The notes under the pieces are model-generated. The model saw only the letters and a list, made by a program, of their open reading frames with translations. It did no database searches and was not told where the DNA came from. A DNA stretch of 64,000 nt, taken from assembly GCF_025698545.1 (NCBI RefSeq), contig NC_068575.1:52027980-52091979 (forward strand), read 5' to 3'. Positions 37,494 through 50,230 of this stretch are shown here, one piece after another; position 1 is the first letter of the stretch, and each line of letters begins with the position of its first letter. The translations under genes and the position numbers were made by a program. Source of the stretch: Gossypium raimondii. Lineage: Eukaryota > Streptophyta > Magnoliopsida > Malvales > Malvaceae.

Positions 37494-40195
37494 TCAGATA
37501 TCCATATTGTTACATATCCTACTCGAGTAAGGTTGACATTTTGGTTTGCGATGAAATTCTCTATCTAATAACAACTTAAATGGAGCAAGCAATACAGACG
37601 ACCACTTACGTTCATCTAGGACCAGTGGCAATACTTGTCTCCACACATTGTATATGTGTAAGCGATATAGACGGAGATTCTGACAAGCTGCAATTGCATG
37701 AGCGCATGGATAACGAAGTACATCAAACGTCCCACAATCGCAAGTCCTATTTCTCAGGTGTAAATGATATTGCTCGCCTGTAATACCTTGGTTCGGTCTA
37801 TCAAACTCTGTCACACGAAACCATAGGTTGTCGCGATCGTGACACACTGTGTGCATGGTGTTGGCCCGCGTCTTCGCCTTGTCAACTTCTTGCAATACCT
37901 TCTGGCACCATACATTGCCTCCCTGCATTTGGCCTTTATAACTCGCTGCTCGCTTTGGAAATAGTGTCGCTAAACGAAAATTTGTCTCTCGCACAACTGA
38001 GGTTATCAGCAAATGACACGTTCTTTTTAGAACATAATTTATGCATTGAGCCAGGTTTGAGGACATATGACCATGTCGTAGGCCGCCATCATTTGCTTGT
38101 GTCCACTGTTCGAAAGGTATATTATAGAGGTAGTCTACGCCTTGTTCGTTAACTGAACGCAAAATCGCCAACATCTTATGAAAACGGTCCTTATTGATTT
38201 CGTACCCTACCAATATAAGTTGATAGCGAAAATCATATACCACTCTTCCATTTAGAATAAATTGAATATTACAGACGAAATTATATTAATAGTGATTAAA
38301 TACCCATATTGGTCACTTGTCGTCATTTAGTGGTAGACCGATATTTCCCGTAGTAGTTGGACGCAACGTGCCTTAGATAATACCCATGTTGTGTACGATC
38401 CCATAGGCTTCCCTGTTGCTCAATTGCGGCTAGTATTCTAGTGCCCCGATCCAATATAACGTAGATATCAGGTTAGTGGCAGACATGCCTTTTTAACCTA
38501 GAAAGAAAAGAATTCACAGTCATCACCTAACTCCCCCGGTGTTATTGTAAACGCAATTGGAAGGATTCTCCCACCGCCATCCTGTGCCACAGCTAGCAAT
38601 AGCCGATGGGTATATCTACATACATAAAGGTACTGTCAATTTGTACCAATGGCTTGCTGTACATAAATGTGTCTCGGCATTGCTTAAAACTCCAGAACAG
38701 ACGCTTGAACACTTGGCATCCACGGAGCAATCAATCGTTGTAGTACGCAGGTGTCATTTCAAGGTCTGTTATGCAACCTGAGACGTACCTCTCCAGCACC
38801 TGACACCACTGTCATACCTCATTATATGAAGCGTCTCACCCACTATGTATATTTTCCAATGCCTTCTACTTAGTTATCCAAGCCTTGCAGTAAGAATGCG
38901 TGTACCTTAATTGGCTACAAATATTGGCAATTAAGACCGGCACTGAAGTTCTGGGATCCACATTTACCGTCGGTAGTATTAAACTAGCTAACATATCTGA
39001 ATCCATCTTGGGATGATCTTGTGAAACACTTGTCAACGAAGCACGTTAAATAATGCAACATTACGTAATATCAGTATTATTCAAAAACCCTAAACACCAG
39101 TGATACTGTACCAGCAACTCATGTATGTGGACCTTTGTACTTTTTCATCTCTCACAAGTTTGTCTTTTTCTTAACCGAAGCCATGATTTTCTATGAACAT
39201 GTACTGTCTTGTACAGCACACTTGGCCTCGAACTTCTCGGATTTGGATTTAACCACATTGTAGTTAACCCCGTTCATGATTCTGCATTGTTTCAATACAC
39301 CACCTTTTGTGCGGTAGATTTGGAAACTCTAACGCATCATTTGCTAATAGATCGATATTATGCATGTTGCTGGAGGCGAGTCCGCCCTGAATCAAAAATC
39401 TTCTTCTTCATCTGAACCCCCTTCAACATCTTCAAGTTCGATTAGAACAGGCTTCGGTTCAAAAAATAATGCAACTTCTGCACCATCGGGGCAGAGCTTT
39501 CAAGGTGGATCCACATCGGACTCATTATCTAACCCACCATTATCTGCAAAGTACGAGGTCCCCTCGCAGGTGGACGTCGTAGGAAGTACATCATCCGTTC
39601 TTGTGGACGTTTCATAACGTCCCCAGTCAGATGCGGATTGCCAACCACTAGAAGTTGATGTCATTTCCAGTACGTATTTCAGTATCGAACCTCGACCGAC
39701 TGAGGTGCATATCCCATCCACTAATCGAGTCTCATGCAGGGGTTGTGTATTTCATACTGCTACCAAACACGGGCACTTCTGTGTTCTGCGTCCCACTAAT
39801 AGAGTGTAGGGCAGGGGTCGTGTATTCCTCTTGAATAGTAGTAGATGTTAAAGTCGCAAATACTTCATTTGGAGATGAAAATTGTACATATAACTCAAGA
39901 TAGGGTGATCCACTAGCGAGATGAGTCTGTACCATCGCCTTCAAGCTACGACCACCTTTGATATCAAATGAGTCATATGTCATAGGATCAACCAAAGCAA
40001 AAAATTGATACTTAATAAAGGAAACTCTCACTGGCATCGTTCCGAATATTTTACGCTTAATTTTTTTACGAAGTTCGGTCAAATCTATGTTATGGTTAAA
40101 AACCAATCGTGCTGCATTCTCTGATAAAAAATGCCGTTCTCGGTGTCACGGACCTCACCATCATAGTAAATAACAACACTAATACGTTCACTCAT
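37494..40195 (-). pseudogene. MURA/MuDR-type transposase of the MULE, decayed
   Basis: Read from the right, an ATG at 40195 opens MSERISVVIYYDGEVRDTEN. The frame slips by one base near 40125 and continues at VFNHNIDLTELRKKIKRKIF, a PB1-like N-terminal region common in plant MULE transposases. In the middle, KPLVQIDSTFMY and AVAQDGGGRILPIAFTITPG mark the start of the DDE catalytic domain (first Asp in QID), here with stops and frameshifts. The last 249-codon open stretch (37494-38243) includes a SWIM zinc finger, C168-x-C170-x9-C180-x-H182 (CDCGTFDVLRYPCAH), followed by a C-terminal tail. All parts line up with MuDR-family transposases, but the reading frame is broken in several places, so it is inactive. 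Confidence 0.85.
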
Positions 40196-40248
40196 CTTCA
40201 ATTTTTATTCTAGTTAGCCTCAATTTTTCTTGCTGTAACTTATGTAAC

Positions 40249-40615
40249 TTTTTTCAGTAATTTTGCTGACAGTGCATCTTGCTTGAAGAGTTTTTAACAC
40301 TATTTGTTCAGAATCGTATTCTCAAAATTATTTTTTCAGGAACTACTGTAGAAAAAGAGCGTCCACGTGGCAGCTTTTTTCAGTAATTTTGCTGACAGTG
40401 CATCCTGCTTGAAGCGTTTTTTTACACTATTTGTTCCGAATCGTCTTCTCAAAATTATTTTTTTTAGAAACTACTGTAGAAAAAGAGCATCCACATGGGA
40501 GCTATTTTTTAGTAATTTTGCTAACAGTGCATCCTGCTTGAAGCGTTTTTTACATTATCTTTTAGAACCGTCTTCTCAAAATTATTTTTTCAAAAACTAC
40601 TGTAGAAAAAAAATA
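40249..40615. repeat. Three tandem copies of a ~126-bp unit next to the right TIR
   Basis: Each unit begins (t)tttcagtaattttgctgacag and contains tgcatcctgcttgaagcg, ttctcaaaattatttttt and aactactgtagaaaaagagc, ending in a block like gcgtccacgtggcagct. Units start near 40249, 40373 and 40501. The end block resembles TIR sequence, suggesting that part of the subterminal region was amplified. Confidence 0.85.
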
Positions 40616-40639
40616 AAAGTTTTTATATTGTCAAATTTT

Positions 40640-40850
40640 CCTTAAACCCTAAACACAAAATTATTTAAAAAAACTAAACCATAATTTAATTAGTTTTTTT
40701 TAAACCCTAAATCCTAATTTAATTTATTTAAAACCACCAAAATCTAACTTAATTAATTTTTTTAAAAAAACCCTAAACCGTAAACCTATAAAAAATCCTA
40801 AATTATTTTAACAAGACCCTAAAACCCTAAACCAAAAAACCCTAGAGACT
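40640..40850. repeat. Degenerate telomere-like (CCCTAAA) repeats in the MULE
   Basis: At least eight aaaccctaaa or near-identical motifs occur within about 210 bp, between the tandem array and the right TIR. The motif equals the plant telomere unit and also the telo-box of some plant promoters. Here it lies in the transposase promoter region. Confidence 0.7.
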
Positions 40851-41134
40851 AAACATGCAAAAAGCCCTAATCCTAGAAAAACACAGGCTAAAACGCATAT
40901 CTAGGGAGCAATTTTGCCACGTTAGCAAAGCGCGTCCACGTCGGCGCATTTTGTGCTGACATGGCAAAATAGCTCTCCTAGGGACACGTTTTGTTGAAAT
41001 TTCCCCCAAAAATGCTCCTACGTAGACGCATTTTGCTAAAATTGGCCCCTTTTTGGTAAATAATAAAAAAATTGGCCCATTTCCGTAAATAAAGTTGGAA
41101 TTGAGCCTTTAATGGTAAAATGGTCATTAATATT

Positions 41135-42878
41135 TTTAGTAATAGTTATATATTATTTATTTTCTGTATTAACAATACTAATTTATTATAATACATTATT
41201 ATATTATCAGTAAAGTTTAATTTTATAGATTTTAGTAATTATTAATTTTATATATTTATTTTATATAAAAATAATTATAGCATTAAAAATATTTTATATT
41301 AAATTAATATTTTTAAAAATTATTTCACTTTATAATATAACATAAAGAATTACTATTAATTAATTTTCTTATTAATAAATTTTTAATATAAATATGCAAT
41401 GCTTATAAATACATTTTAAAAAAGATTGGTCATTTCTTTATATTTTATTTATGTTTTTATTTTAAGTAATAATATAAAATTATATTAATTATTAAGGTCT
41501 GTTATGGCTGTCTAGTTATAAAATCGGGCATTTTCAGGCTTTGGGTCACATTGATCTCAAGCTCGGGTCAGATCTATCTCGGGCTCGGACCTGTTCTAGG
41601 CTCGGGTTTTATTAGGCTTAGATTTTGTCGAACACGAGCTTTCTCGGGCCTGGGCTTTTTCGATCTTGAATTTTCTCAAGCTTGGATCTGTTGCGAGCTT
41701 GGGCTTTCTCGAACTTGAATCATTCCAAGCTCGGACTGTCACGGGCGGGCTTCAGGCTCGAGTCTGTTTGGTCAACAATTGTCCTTAATGGCATAGCAAC
41801 GAAGCTCTCTTCATGGTGCGAGATGTTTATGCATGGGAGGCATTTGAGGTATCTAGTCGTTGGGGTAAACAATTGCCATCCAATCAAAGAGAAGTTCATA
41901 AAGTGAGTGTCACTGATACTATGATTTTGGGGTGATGGGGTGTCACTTCTTTGGTGAAGAAGAAGTTTTTTTTCATTTGGACTATCTATATTTTGATTAA
42001 TAATTACTTTCTGGTTATTTCAAAAATTCAAAACAACTTTTAATGACTGTAATTGCTAACCTTTTTATGTAGTAGCGTTCTATTGGCCAACGATTACATC
42101 ATTTATAGGACCATTCTTTTTATTTTTCTACTATTTCCCAAGTCTAAATCTTTTTATAGAAATAGGGACCTTAGGGTTTTTATGGGTACTTCACTTGTGC
42201 ATTTTCTTGTTTTCTAATGTTCTCCTATCTCTTTTTGGAGTTCAACAAATTTATTACTCTAGTAAGTTTCTTGTCGCATTTGTTATTCTTGGAAGGAACT
42301 TGGCACCAAGAAATTGATCAGGAGACCCAACGTGGAAAATGGCTTTGCTACGAGTTAGTTCAACTGCTATAAGCAAGGGTTTCATTTTACTCTCACTAGA
42401 TTGCAGAAGCTAAGCCTTGTTTCATTTTACTTTTTTGAAAGGGGAGTACAAATGGCATGGCTCCTTCTAATGTGCTCTCGCAACTTCAAGGAAAACAACT
42501 TGCACTTGAAAGCACTAGAGGCTCCCATAATCCTCATATAACTCTTATATTGATGTAAATGATCCATTGAATATTTTGTTCCCTTATATTGTCCTTTGAT
42601 AGTTTGCAAACAAAAACTGGGATTGGCCTTGTGGCCACCAATACAATTAGTGGATCATTTTCATATTGGACCAATAAAGTGTCTCCTAGCTTTGCAAATA
42701 TTTTTAACATTTCCATTTCTCTCTTTAATGTCTTCATTTTTTATTCAAGAGGGGAGGCAACCTATATAGTTAATGGATCATGTTCATATTACACCAATGA
42801 AGCCTCTCATGGATTTACAAATACTTTTAACATGTTCATTTCTCTTTAATGTCTCCATTTTTTATTCAAGAGAAGAGC
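41135..42878. repeat. Repeat-derived spacer between MULE and solo LTR
   Basis: AT-rich DNA to about 41500, then gggctcgg/ctcgggcct-rich sequence (41510-41770) resembling the ends of the element at 49643-52992. A block at 41800-41860 (gcatgggaggcatttgaggtat) recurs at about 46660-46710. Two diverged tandem copies of about 125 bp cover 42630-42877 and end exactly at the solo-LTR duplication. No gene is supported. Confidence 0.5.
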
Positions 42879-42883
42879 CCACC

Positions 42884-45276
42884 TGTAACACCCCTAACCC
42901 GTATCTGTCACCGGAATAGGGTTACGGAGTATTACAGGATAACAAAATAGTAAATCATTCAAATCATACATTAATACAAACATAATCAAATTGCTTGGAC
43001 CTTAAGAAACTCAAATACTAACCAAAATACAAAATCGAAATGACATTAATCAGGTCAAAAACACATCAAAACCAATCTAATATGTGCCTAACCAGTGTAC
43101 CCTCATTGGTACCACAATTATATACAATTTAATCTCAAAATACACATTAATTCAATTCATCAACTCATTCAAGCAATATCAAATCAAAATACCTAGCAAA
43201 GTTACCACAACCACAACAAATCAAATATAGGTAAGCCACACATACTAGCATACTCATTTTCATACCCTTTGCAAATTGGTTATTTGCACAAAATATCATT
43301 CATAACATTTACATAAGCCAAACATTAACCAAAATAGCACAAGAGCCTATACATGCCATATAATCCGAATTTAACGTTTCAAAAACTACCGAGATAAATT
43401 GGATAGTGTGACTTGAGTGCTAATCCAATCGTCTAACCTTCCGAAAATCTACAATGACATTAAACAACACAAGTAAGCTTAATGAAGCTTAGTAAGTTCG
43501 ATGAGATCAACAAAAATCTTACCAAACTAACTATAATAAATCAAATAATAAAAATCATCCATGGCAATTCCCTATCATTCACAACTTCAATCAATAAATA
43601 CATCCGTACTCAAATTAATACAAAAATAAATAATATGCCTTTCAAATTCATTAATTAAATCACCTTACCGAGATTTTTCCATTCGAAGAACGACTTATGG
43701 ATAAGATTACATCACCAATAGAAACTCATAAGAGCTGGTCCTCCTGATACGCCAACAGAAGGTCGAAAGCTGAACAGAAGCTCGTAAAAGCTGATCCACC
43801 CAATCAAGCCAAACAGAAAGTAAAACACGAGCGTTCGCAACAAATTCTGAACCCCGATTTACTTAGGTAAAATGCCGATATCTCCCTCCAATACCATCTC
43901 CACTCCAAACCCTCGTCACACACCAAATCACGAATGTACTCAAATCTCGTGTTCAATTCAAACCAAATATCAAATTTCATATTATAATTCAAACAATAAT
44001 TCAATTCCAATAATAGAATATATGCATAATACCAATAATCAATTTATACAAATGTTAAATTTTAACCGTATGAACTTACCTGGACTGAATTGTAGTAATT
44101 GCAGAAGTTTAGGGATTATTCTGCTATTTTTCTTTTTCCACGAGTATCTACGGGATCTTGATCTAAAATATAAAAATACTCATTTATTAGCATATATTTC
44201 ATTTCCAATCCATTTTACAATTAATACCTTTTTTTAATTTACGTAATCACCTTATACTTTTACAATTTTTCCAATTTAGTCCCTTAATTAGTTAATCTAT
44301 CAAATTAACTAATTTTCTCAAATCAATAATCTATCCAAATATTCTAGGCCCTTATACAACCCCTAATAAACCTAAAATTCACTATCAAACCCTAATATTT
44401 TGACATTTTCACAATTTAATCCTAAAATCAATATTTAGCAAAAATCACTTTACAAAATCATCACACAACACAATCAAAGCTCCAAATTCATGTTATTATA
44501 AAAAAATATAACATTTATCAATGGAAACTTTCAAAATTTTTAGCAAAATCAGAAACGAAGGTATTGGTTAGCTAGACCTAGTTTCAACGATCTCAAAAAC
44601 ATAAAAATTAAAAGAAATGGGCAAAATTTGCTTACCGTATCATCAAAACAAAGTTGGCCAAATACGAAGCCCTAGCTATGGCTTCCTTCTTTAACAATTT
44701 CGGTGGAAAAACAAAGGTTAAAGAAGATGATGCCACATTTTATTTGTTTTACTTTTCTTTTAATTATTAAATTACTAATTTAACCTTTGTTATAATATTA
44801 AAATTCACCCATTTAATGTCCACCTTTGTCCATTATTTTTAATAATGGTCTAATTTCCAAATAAGTCCCTTTTCCTTATTCAATAAACCATTTAATCACT
44901 CAAATCAAATAGTTACTAAATATTACATCTTTTACGATTTAATCCTTTTTAATTAATTAACTATCGAAACGTTAAAATTTTTCAACGAAACTTTAATACC
45001 ACCTTAATGACATTCCGTAAATATTTATAAAAATATTTACGGCTCAGTTTATAGAAACAAGGTCTCGATACCTCACTTTCTAAAACCACTTGACGTTAAG
45101 ATCTTACCACTTGAACCTAATAAATCGTTATAAAACATAAATTACCAAATCAAAAACCTTTTTAGAACCATATTTGACACGTAAATATTAAATAATAATA
45201 TTTACGAACTTATTCGTCGGATTTGGTGGCCTTGAAATCACTATTTCCTACACCACTAAAAAATCGGGCTGTTATA
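42884..45276 (+). mobile_element. Solo LTR of a Ty3/gypsy retrotransposon (2.39 kb)
   Basis: Begins TGTAACACCCCTAACCCG and ends GGGCTGTTATA, flanked by a perfect 5-bp duplication CCACC (42879-42883 and 45277-45281). The same family is found reversed at 50231-52909: both have the tgtaacacc..taaccc..ccgtcaccg start and the aaatatttacggctc..ggtctcgatacc block near the 3' end. There is no internal domain, so it is a recombination product. The length and start are typical of large plant chromovirus (Tekay/Del-like) LTRs; that lineage is a guess. Confidence 0.8.
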
Positions 45277-45281
45277 CCACC

Positions 45282-48200
45282 CTTTATGTACTACATTCCG
45301 CATCTCTCCTTCCTACTCTAGTGGGGTGGTCCCTATTGGAAAAATTGTAATTTATGAGAACTTTGAGGCATATTCTCAATAGGTAAATATGGATATTTGA
45401 ATCATAAAATTATGGTGTCATATTCTACTGCATAAGACCTTTACAACGATATCATGTGCTCAAAATGGTTGAGTGGTGAATGAGAAATTGATGCTCAAAG
45501 TAAGTTACTTGGAAATATTTGTTAAGGAAAAGAAAAGCTTAAATCCGACATTGGCTAAATACCAAGTGTGAGATGTGTATATATATGAGAACCCTCTTAA
45601 AGGGTAATTGAATAACTAAGCTTGGAATCCTGCCTCGCGTGCAAGGGGTGCAGGTCCAAACTCATCAAGGTTGGGGCCCACTCACACAATATGGGCTACA
45701 CGTAATGTTGGGCCCAAAATGGGCTTGTAGATATTTTAGCCCAACACGAAATTTATTTTTCCTCAACAAATATATACAAATTTGGGTGTTCTATTGCATC
45801 ATCTTCGTTTTGCTAGTTGTACTTTTCCAATAAGAGCCTAAACAATTTTTGAAGCTTAAAGTATTGTTGTGCAATGGGATTATTATTTTGTAAGATAGGG
45901 CTCTTAGTCTCATGGTGTTACTATTATTGGTTGCCTTAAGGAAGATTTGGTTGATTTGGGAAATTATGATAATATCTAAGTGGTTGCTCTTGCAAAGGTT
46001 GTTGATAGCAATCTCCCTGGCCACCTAGTTGGCCTATTGGTTGTAAAAAGACTAACCTTGATAGTTCGCTCCTAGTTGTTGTTGATAATATTACTTTTGA
46101 TCATAACCATACTAGTAGTTCTCCAATTGACCATGCCAATTGTCTCTATACTCATATTAATTTGTAGTACTCGTTCTAGTAATATTGATCATACTACTCA
46201 TAGTTGACATTATTTACTTGTATTTTTGTAATGTTTCTGGTATTGTTAACCCATAGTTTCTCATCCAACTTTCTACAGACAGTGCCAATTTTGGTACCAA
46301 TTAAGTTATAAAAGGTGTGGGGTAGATAATGTTGGTTGTTCACATTGTAGGTGGTGTGGAAAACCACTAAGAAAGGTTATTTAAAAGGGTTAAAGGTGGT
46401 ATTGAGCAGTCTGTGCATGGTAGATCTTATCCTCTTTTTCTAATTTTGGAAGAAATGTATTTATATGTGAAAGAGGGTTTGGGTTGGGTCACTTATTGTA
46501 TGATTGTCTCCTTGGTAAAGTCCAATCTAAACCTTAGTCAGTGTATGGCTTGGATGTGTCTTGATGTGATCATCTTTAGAGTTGGTGAGCTTGGGAAGTT
46601 GAACACATTAATGGGATTGGATATGAGGTAACAAACATCATTGATGGCATTGTGGCGACACTCTCTTCATTGAGCATGATGTTCATGCATGGGAGGCATA
46701 GGAGGTATTAGGCATCGTGTTTAACAAATATATAATTTTATATACAAATTGTGTCTTTATTTTATTCACCATTAGTAGTAGTCAATCAATATTTAAATTA
46801 AAGTGATAAAGTAACATCTAATCTTTAAACTTGACAGCTTTTCCCTAAACTTCTTTTTAGTCCACATTAATTTCAAAACTTGGATTTGGTCAAACAGTTT
46901 AATCCTGCTTTTACTGATGTTAAGTTCCACACAATCAACTAGGTTTAAAAAAAATATTTTGTTGATGTGGGGTCTCAACAAGGGAGGAGCCACAAGGAGG
47001 ATGTGGTGGTTCTGGTGAAGGTTGGTTCACCCTGATAGGGCGGAGAGCTAGAGGAGTAAAGTGAGCAAGGAGGTTAGGAGTACAAAGGAGTAGACTAAGG
47101 ACAATAAGATGGCTAGAATGCTTGAGGATCGATCCATTCTTCATCAAGTTGGGGGTGTATATAGTGGAGGTTATGTGTTTAGTGGTGTTGTCGTGGTAAG
47201 CCTGCTATTGGGTCATCATTGTGGAATGCATGGGAGGTATGTCTATAATAGGACACATTTTATGTCTATAATAGGACACATTTTATCATTCATTCTAAGT
47301 TGCAGTGCAAAGTTGGTGTCCTAAAGAATCACGTTCACAACAGAAGAGTGGATTCCTTGAGGAACGAGTGGCTTGTTCACAGAGGTGAGTAGGCAAGACC
47401 ATTTCAAAGAGAGTGGATGAGTAACCAATATCTTTTTAGGGAGGAACAAGATGTAAGGCAAGACTAACCTGAAGAAAACGAGATGTAGGGTGGAAGTAGG
47501 CATTTTAGGTCACTGGTCCTCTCATGACTAGCTAGTCAGTGATGAGTGGAGTGGTGTTTGCTGGGGCTTCTCAGATGACTTACTATGCTGCCATGCATTC
47601 TAGGCCAAAAGGGATATAACATAATTAAAAAAAATAAAAAAAGGAATATATAAATATATAAATTAAATATTTATAATAAATGTTATAAAAGTATAAAAAT
47701 ATAAAAATTATAGAAAATAAATAAATAAAACTAAATTAAGATCTTTAAATTAGAAAAATAAAAAGATGCATGTTAAGAATGAACATGAACAAATGCACGA
47801 CCAGGTTTATCCTATCAAAAATTAAAAAAACTTAAAAAATTATTTTCTTTTAAAAAATCAATGTAAAATTTTAATATATTTGATTCTTTCAATATTTTAT
47901 TAAAACGTCACATGTTACCTAATAATAATATTAAAAAAATAAAATTATTTGACAAATCCAAAACTAAAAAAACAAGTTCCTAAGTGTAAATTGGAAAAAC
48001 AAAAATGATATACGTTTTCAAACTTGACGCCTGTATCTATGTATACGTCATTAAACAACTTTCTTCCCTATATGCACACACAGCACCATGAATGACGCAT
48101 CTTGCTTGCTGCTTCCTTCATCTACAAGGAAATGATATCAAAATCATTCTCAGTTTATAGTTGTCGTTGTTAACAAATAAACCTTTAAATTTTAAATTTA

Positions 48201-49642
48201 TATGTTGTTTTTAAAACTATAATCTGTCTTTCGTTCAAGTTTTGGACGACAAAACTAAAAAAATGATGCCCACTCGCTTAAATTTAAATATTTTAGAGTA
48301 ACGAATTAATTAAACTTACTTAAATTATAATACATAATTAACTTTCTTAACATCCTACTCCACTATCCAGATTATACAAATGGTTATTTATTTGAACCTT
48401 AGTTCAACTCCATGACATTTTATATTAAAATTTAATAATGTAATTTTTATTATAATTAATCGCTCTCGCTTCAATTACTTAACCGTCTAATAATATATTT
48501 TCCATATTTAATATATTTATAACTCTATTTATGGTATTCGATTTCGAATCCATATTTTTCGACACCTCTTAAAATTGAATTGTTTCATTAAATCTTTTTT
48601 TAAAAATTGGCTCCGAAACAGTATATCGAAACAAACTGATGCCAAGACGTACTAGTTCTTGTAGAAAAATGGTGCCACCATTGGTGTGGTATTGACTACT
48701 GTGGTAATGACTAAAAAAACTATTTTATACAAAGTAAATTATATTATTATAAGGGTGTTTTAACTTGTTATACTTTATATCAATCAAAAAAAAATTATAA
48801 ATTAAAGGATTTGAATCGTAGACAATATGACTTTTTATAGTTTTTAACTTTATCATTTCAACCAAAATAGCATCTAATTTTATATAAACTTTTAATATTA
48901 CAATTTTTTTACTTACATAATGAATATGTCATAATCTAGTTTAATTAAAAGTGTAGCTTTTATAATTGACATAATGATAAATTTAACTTTTAGTGTTTAC
49001 ATTTAACGTTAATTTGGTCATATTTTTCTTTAGCTAAATTTGACCATTAATTTTCAAAAAGAGTTAAATCACTTCTCTTTAAAGAAAAACCGACTATTAT
49101 TCAAAAGAAAAAAAAAGAAAACTGAATGACAATCCGTGAAAACCCACGTAATTCATGTTAATATATATATATATATATATATCAGAATAATTTAAATTTT
49201 ATAAAATATAAAAATATATATAAAAATTCCTTAAAATTCCAAAAGAAGAAGAAGCATGAAGTGCGATTGGAATGTCACATGAACTATTATGTTTAAAATT
49301 TAACATTTTAATTGATATTTTCATTAAGAAAATTAATTTTACTCTTTTAAAAGTTGATAAATAAATTAAACTGTTTTAAAAGAATTTAAATTTAGAAAGG
49401 ATTAGATTAAGCCTTATACAAATTTTTCCCGTACTCAAAAGATTTATTTCCTAGGTCGGCATCTAAGAAAACGTAATTCATAAATTGGTTTTGGACAGTA
49501 TTCTATTATTATGAAAAGCAAGTTAAAGCGCCTTACGCTTTTTCTAATATATTTAATTTAATTCTGAATAAAATTGAAATTCACGCAACTCATTCATCAT
49601 AATCAACAGGAATCTCATTTTTATTGGTCACGCTTTTTTACA
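45282..49642. other. Repeat-rich intergenic DNA, no gene supported
   Basis: 45530-45840 has LTR-like features (gttgggcccaaaatgggctt and tatatatgagaaccctc). 46657-46720 shares the gcatgggaggcat block with 41800. The remainder is AT-rich with an (AT)n run at about 49160-49182. Short open frames in this stretch show no domain character. Confidence 0.4.
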
Positions 49643-50230
49643 CTAGAGGTGTCTATGGGTCAGCTTTGATTAGGTTTGGGTCGGCTTAATTAAAAATTTT
49701 AGGCTCATTTATTAAGTTTGAATTCAATTCGACTTAAAAAAGGAGTCTAAAATTTTATCAAAGCTTGACCCAGATAAAAATGCCTAAAGCTCGCCCGGCC
49801 TGACTGTCTTAATTTTTTATATAATTTTTATATAATTTTTTTAAAATATTATACATAAAAATATTAAAACATTAAATAAATATTTCCCAACAAATTAAAA
49901 ATAAATTTTAAAAAAATATATGTATACTTAAATAACACTAAGATATATGTAACTTAACAAGCAAATACCTCTAAAATAGTAACAAAATTAACAATAAAAC
50001 AAGACTTATACAATATCCAAATAATAACAACAAAATAGTAGCAACATAATTGTGAAATGGTAGCGAAATAGTGAAAAAAACCAATAAAATAATTAAAAAA
50101 ACAACAAAAAAACTACAGTTTTTTTTATTTTGCATATTAGGGCCGGGGCTGGGCCAAGATCGGGCCAAAAAGCCTTCCTCAAGGCCCGATCCATTTTCTA
50201 AATAAGCCATATTTTTTTTACATAAGCCCA

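Larger units (their letters stand above)
34604..41125. mobile_element. Mutator-like element (MULE), 6.5 kb, with long TIRs and 9-bp duplication
   Basis: A perfect 9-bp duplication ATTAATATT flanks the element (34595-34603 and 41126-41134). Both ends begin GACCATTTTACCATTAAAGG and stay alignable as inverted repeats for about 230 bp (left to about 34840, right from about 40890), including the gcgtccacgt / tgacgtggcaaaat blocks. Long TIRs with 9-bp duplications are diagnostic of Mutator-like elements. Inside, a plant-mobile-domain gene runs rightward from the left TIR and a MURA-type transposase runs leftward from the right TIR; both are broken. The element has probably been immobile for some time, since the TIRs have diverged from each other. 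Confidence 0.9.

Noticed and set aside
46413-47324. Several 60-77-codon frames on both strands
   Set aside because: They are low-complexity or overlap each other on opposite strands without domain or splice support; the region looks like old repeat DNA.
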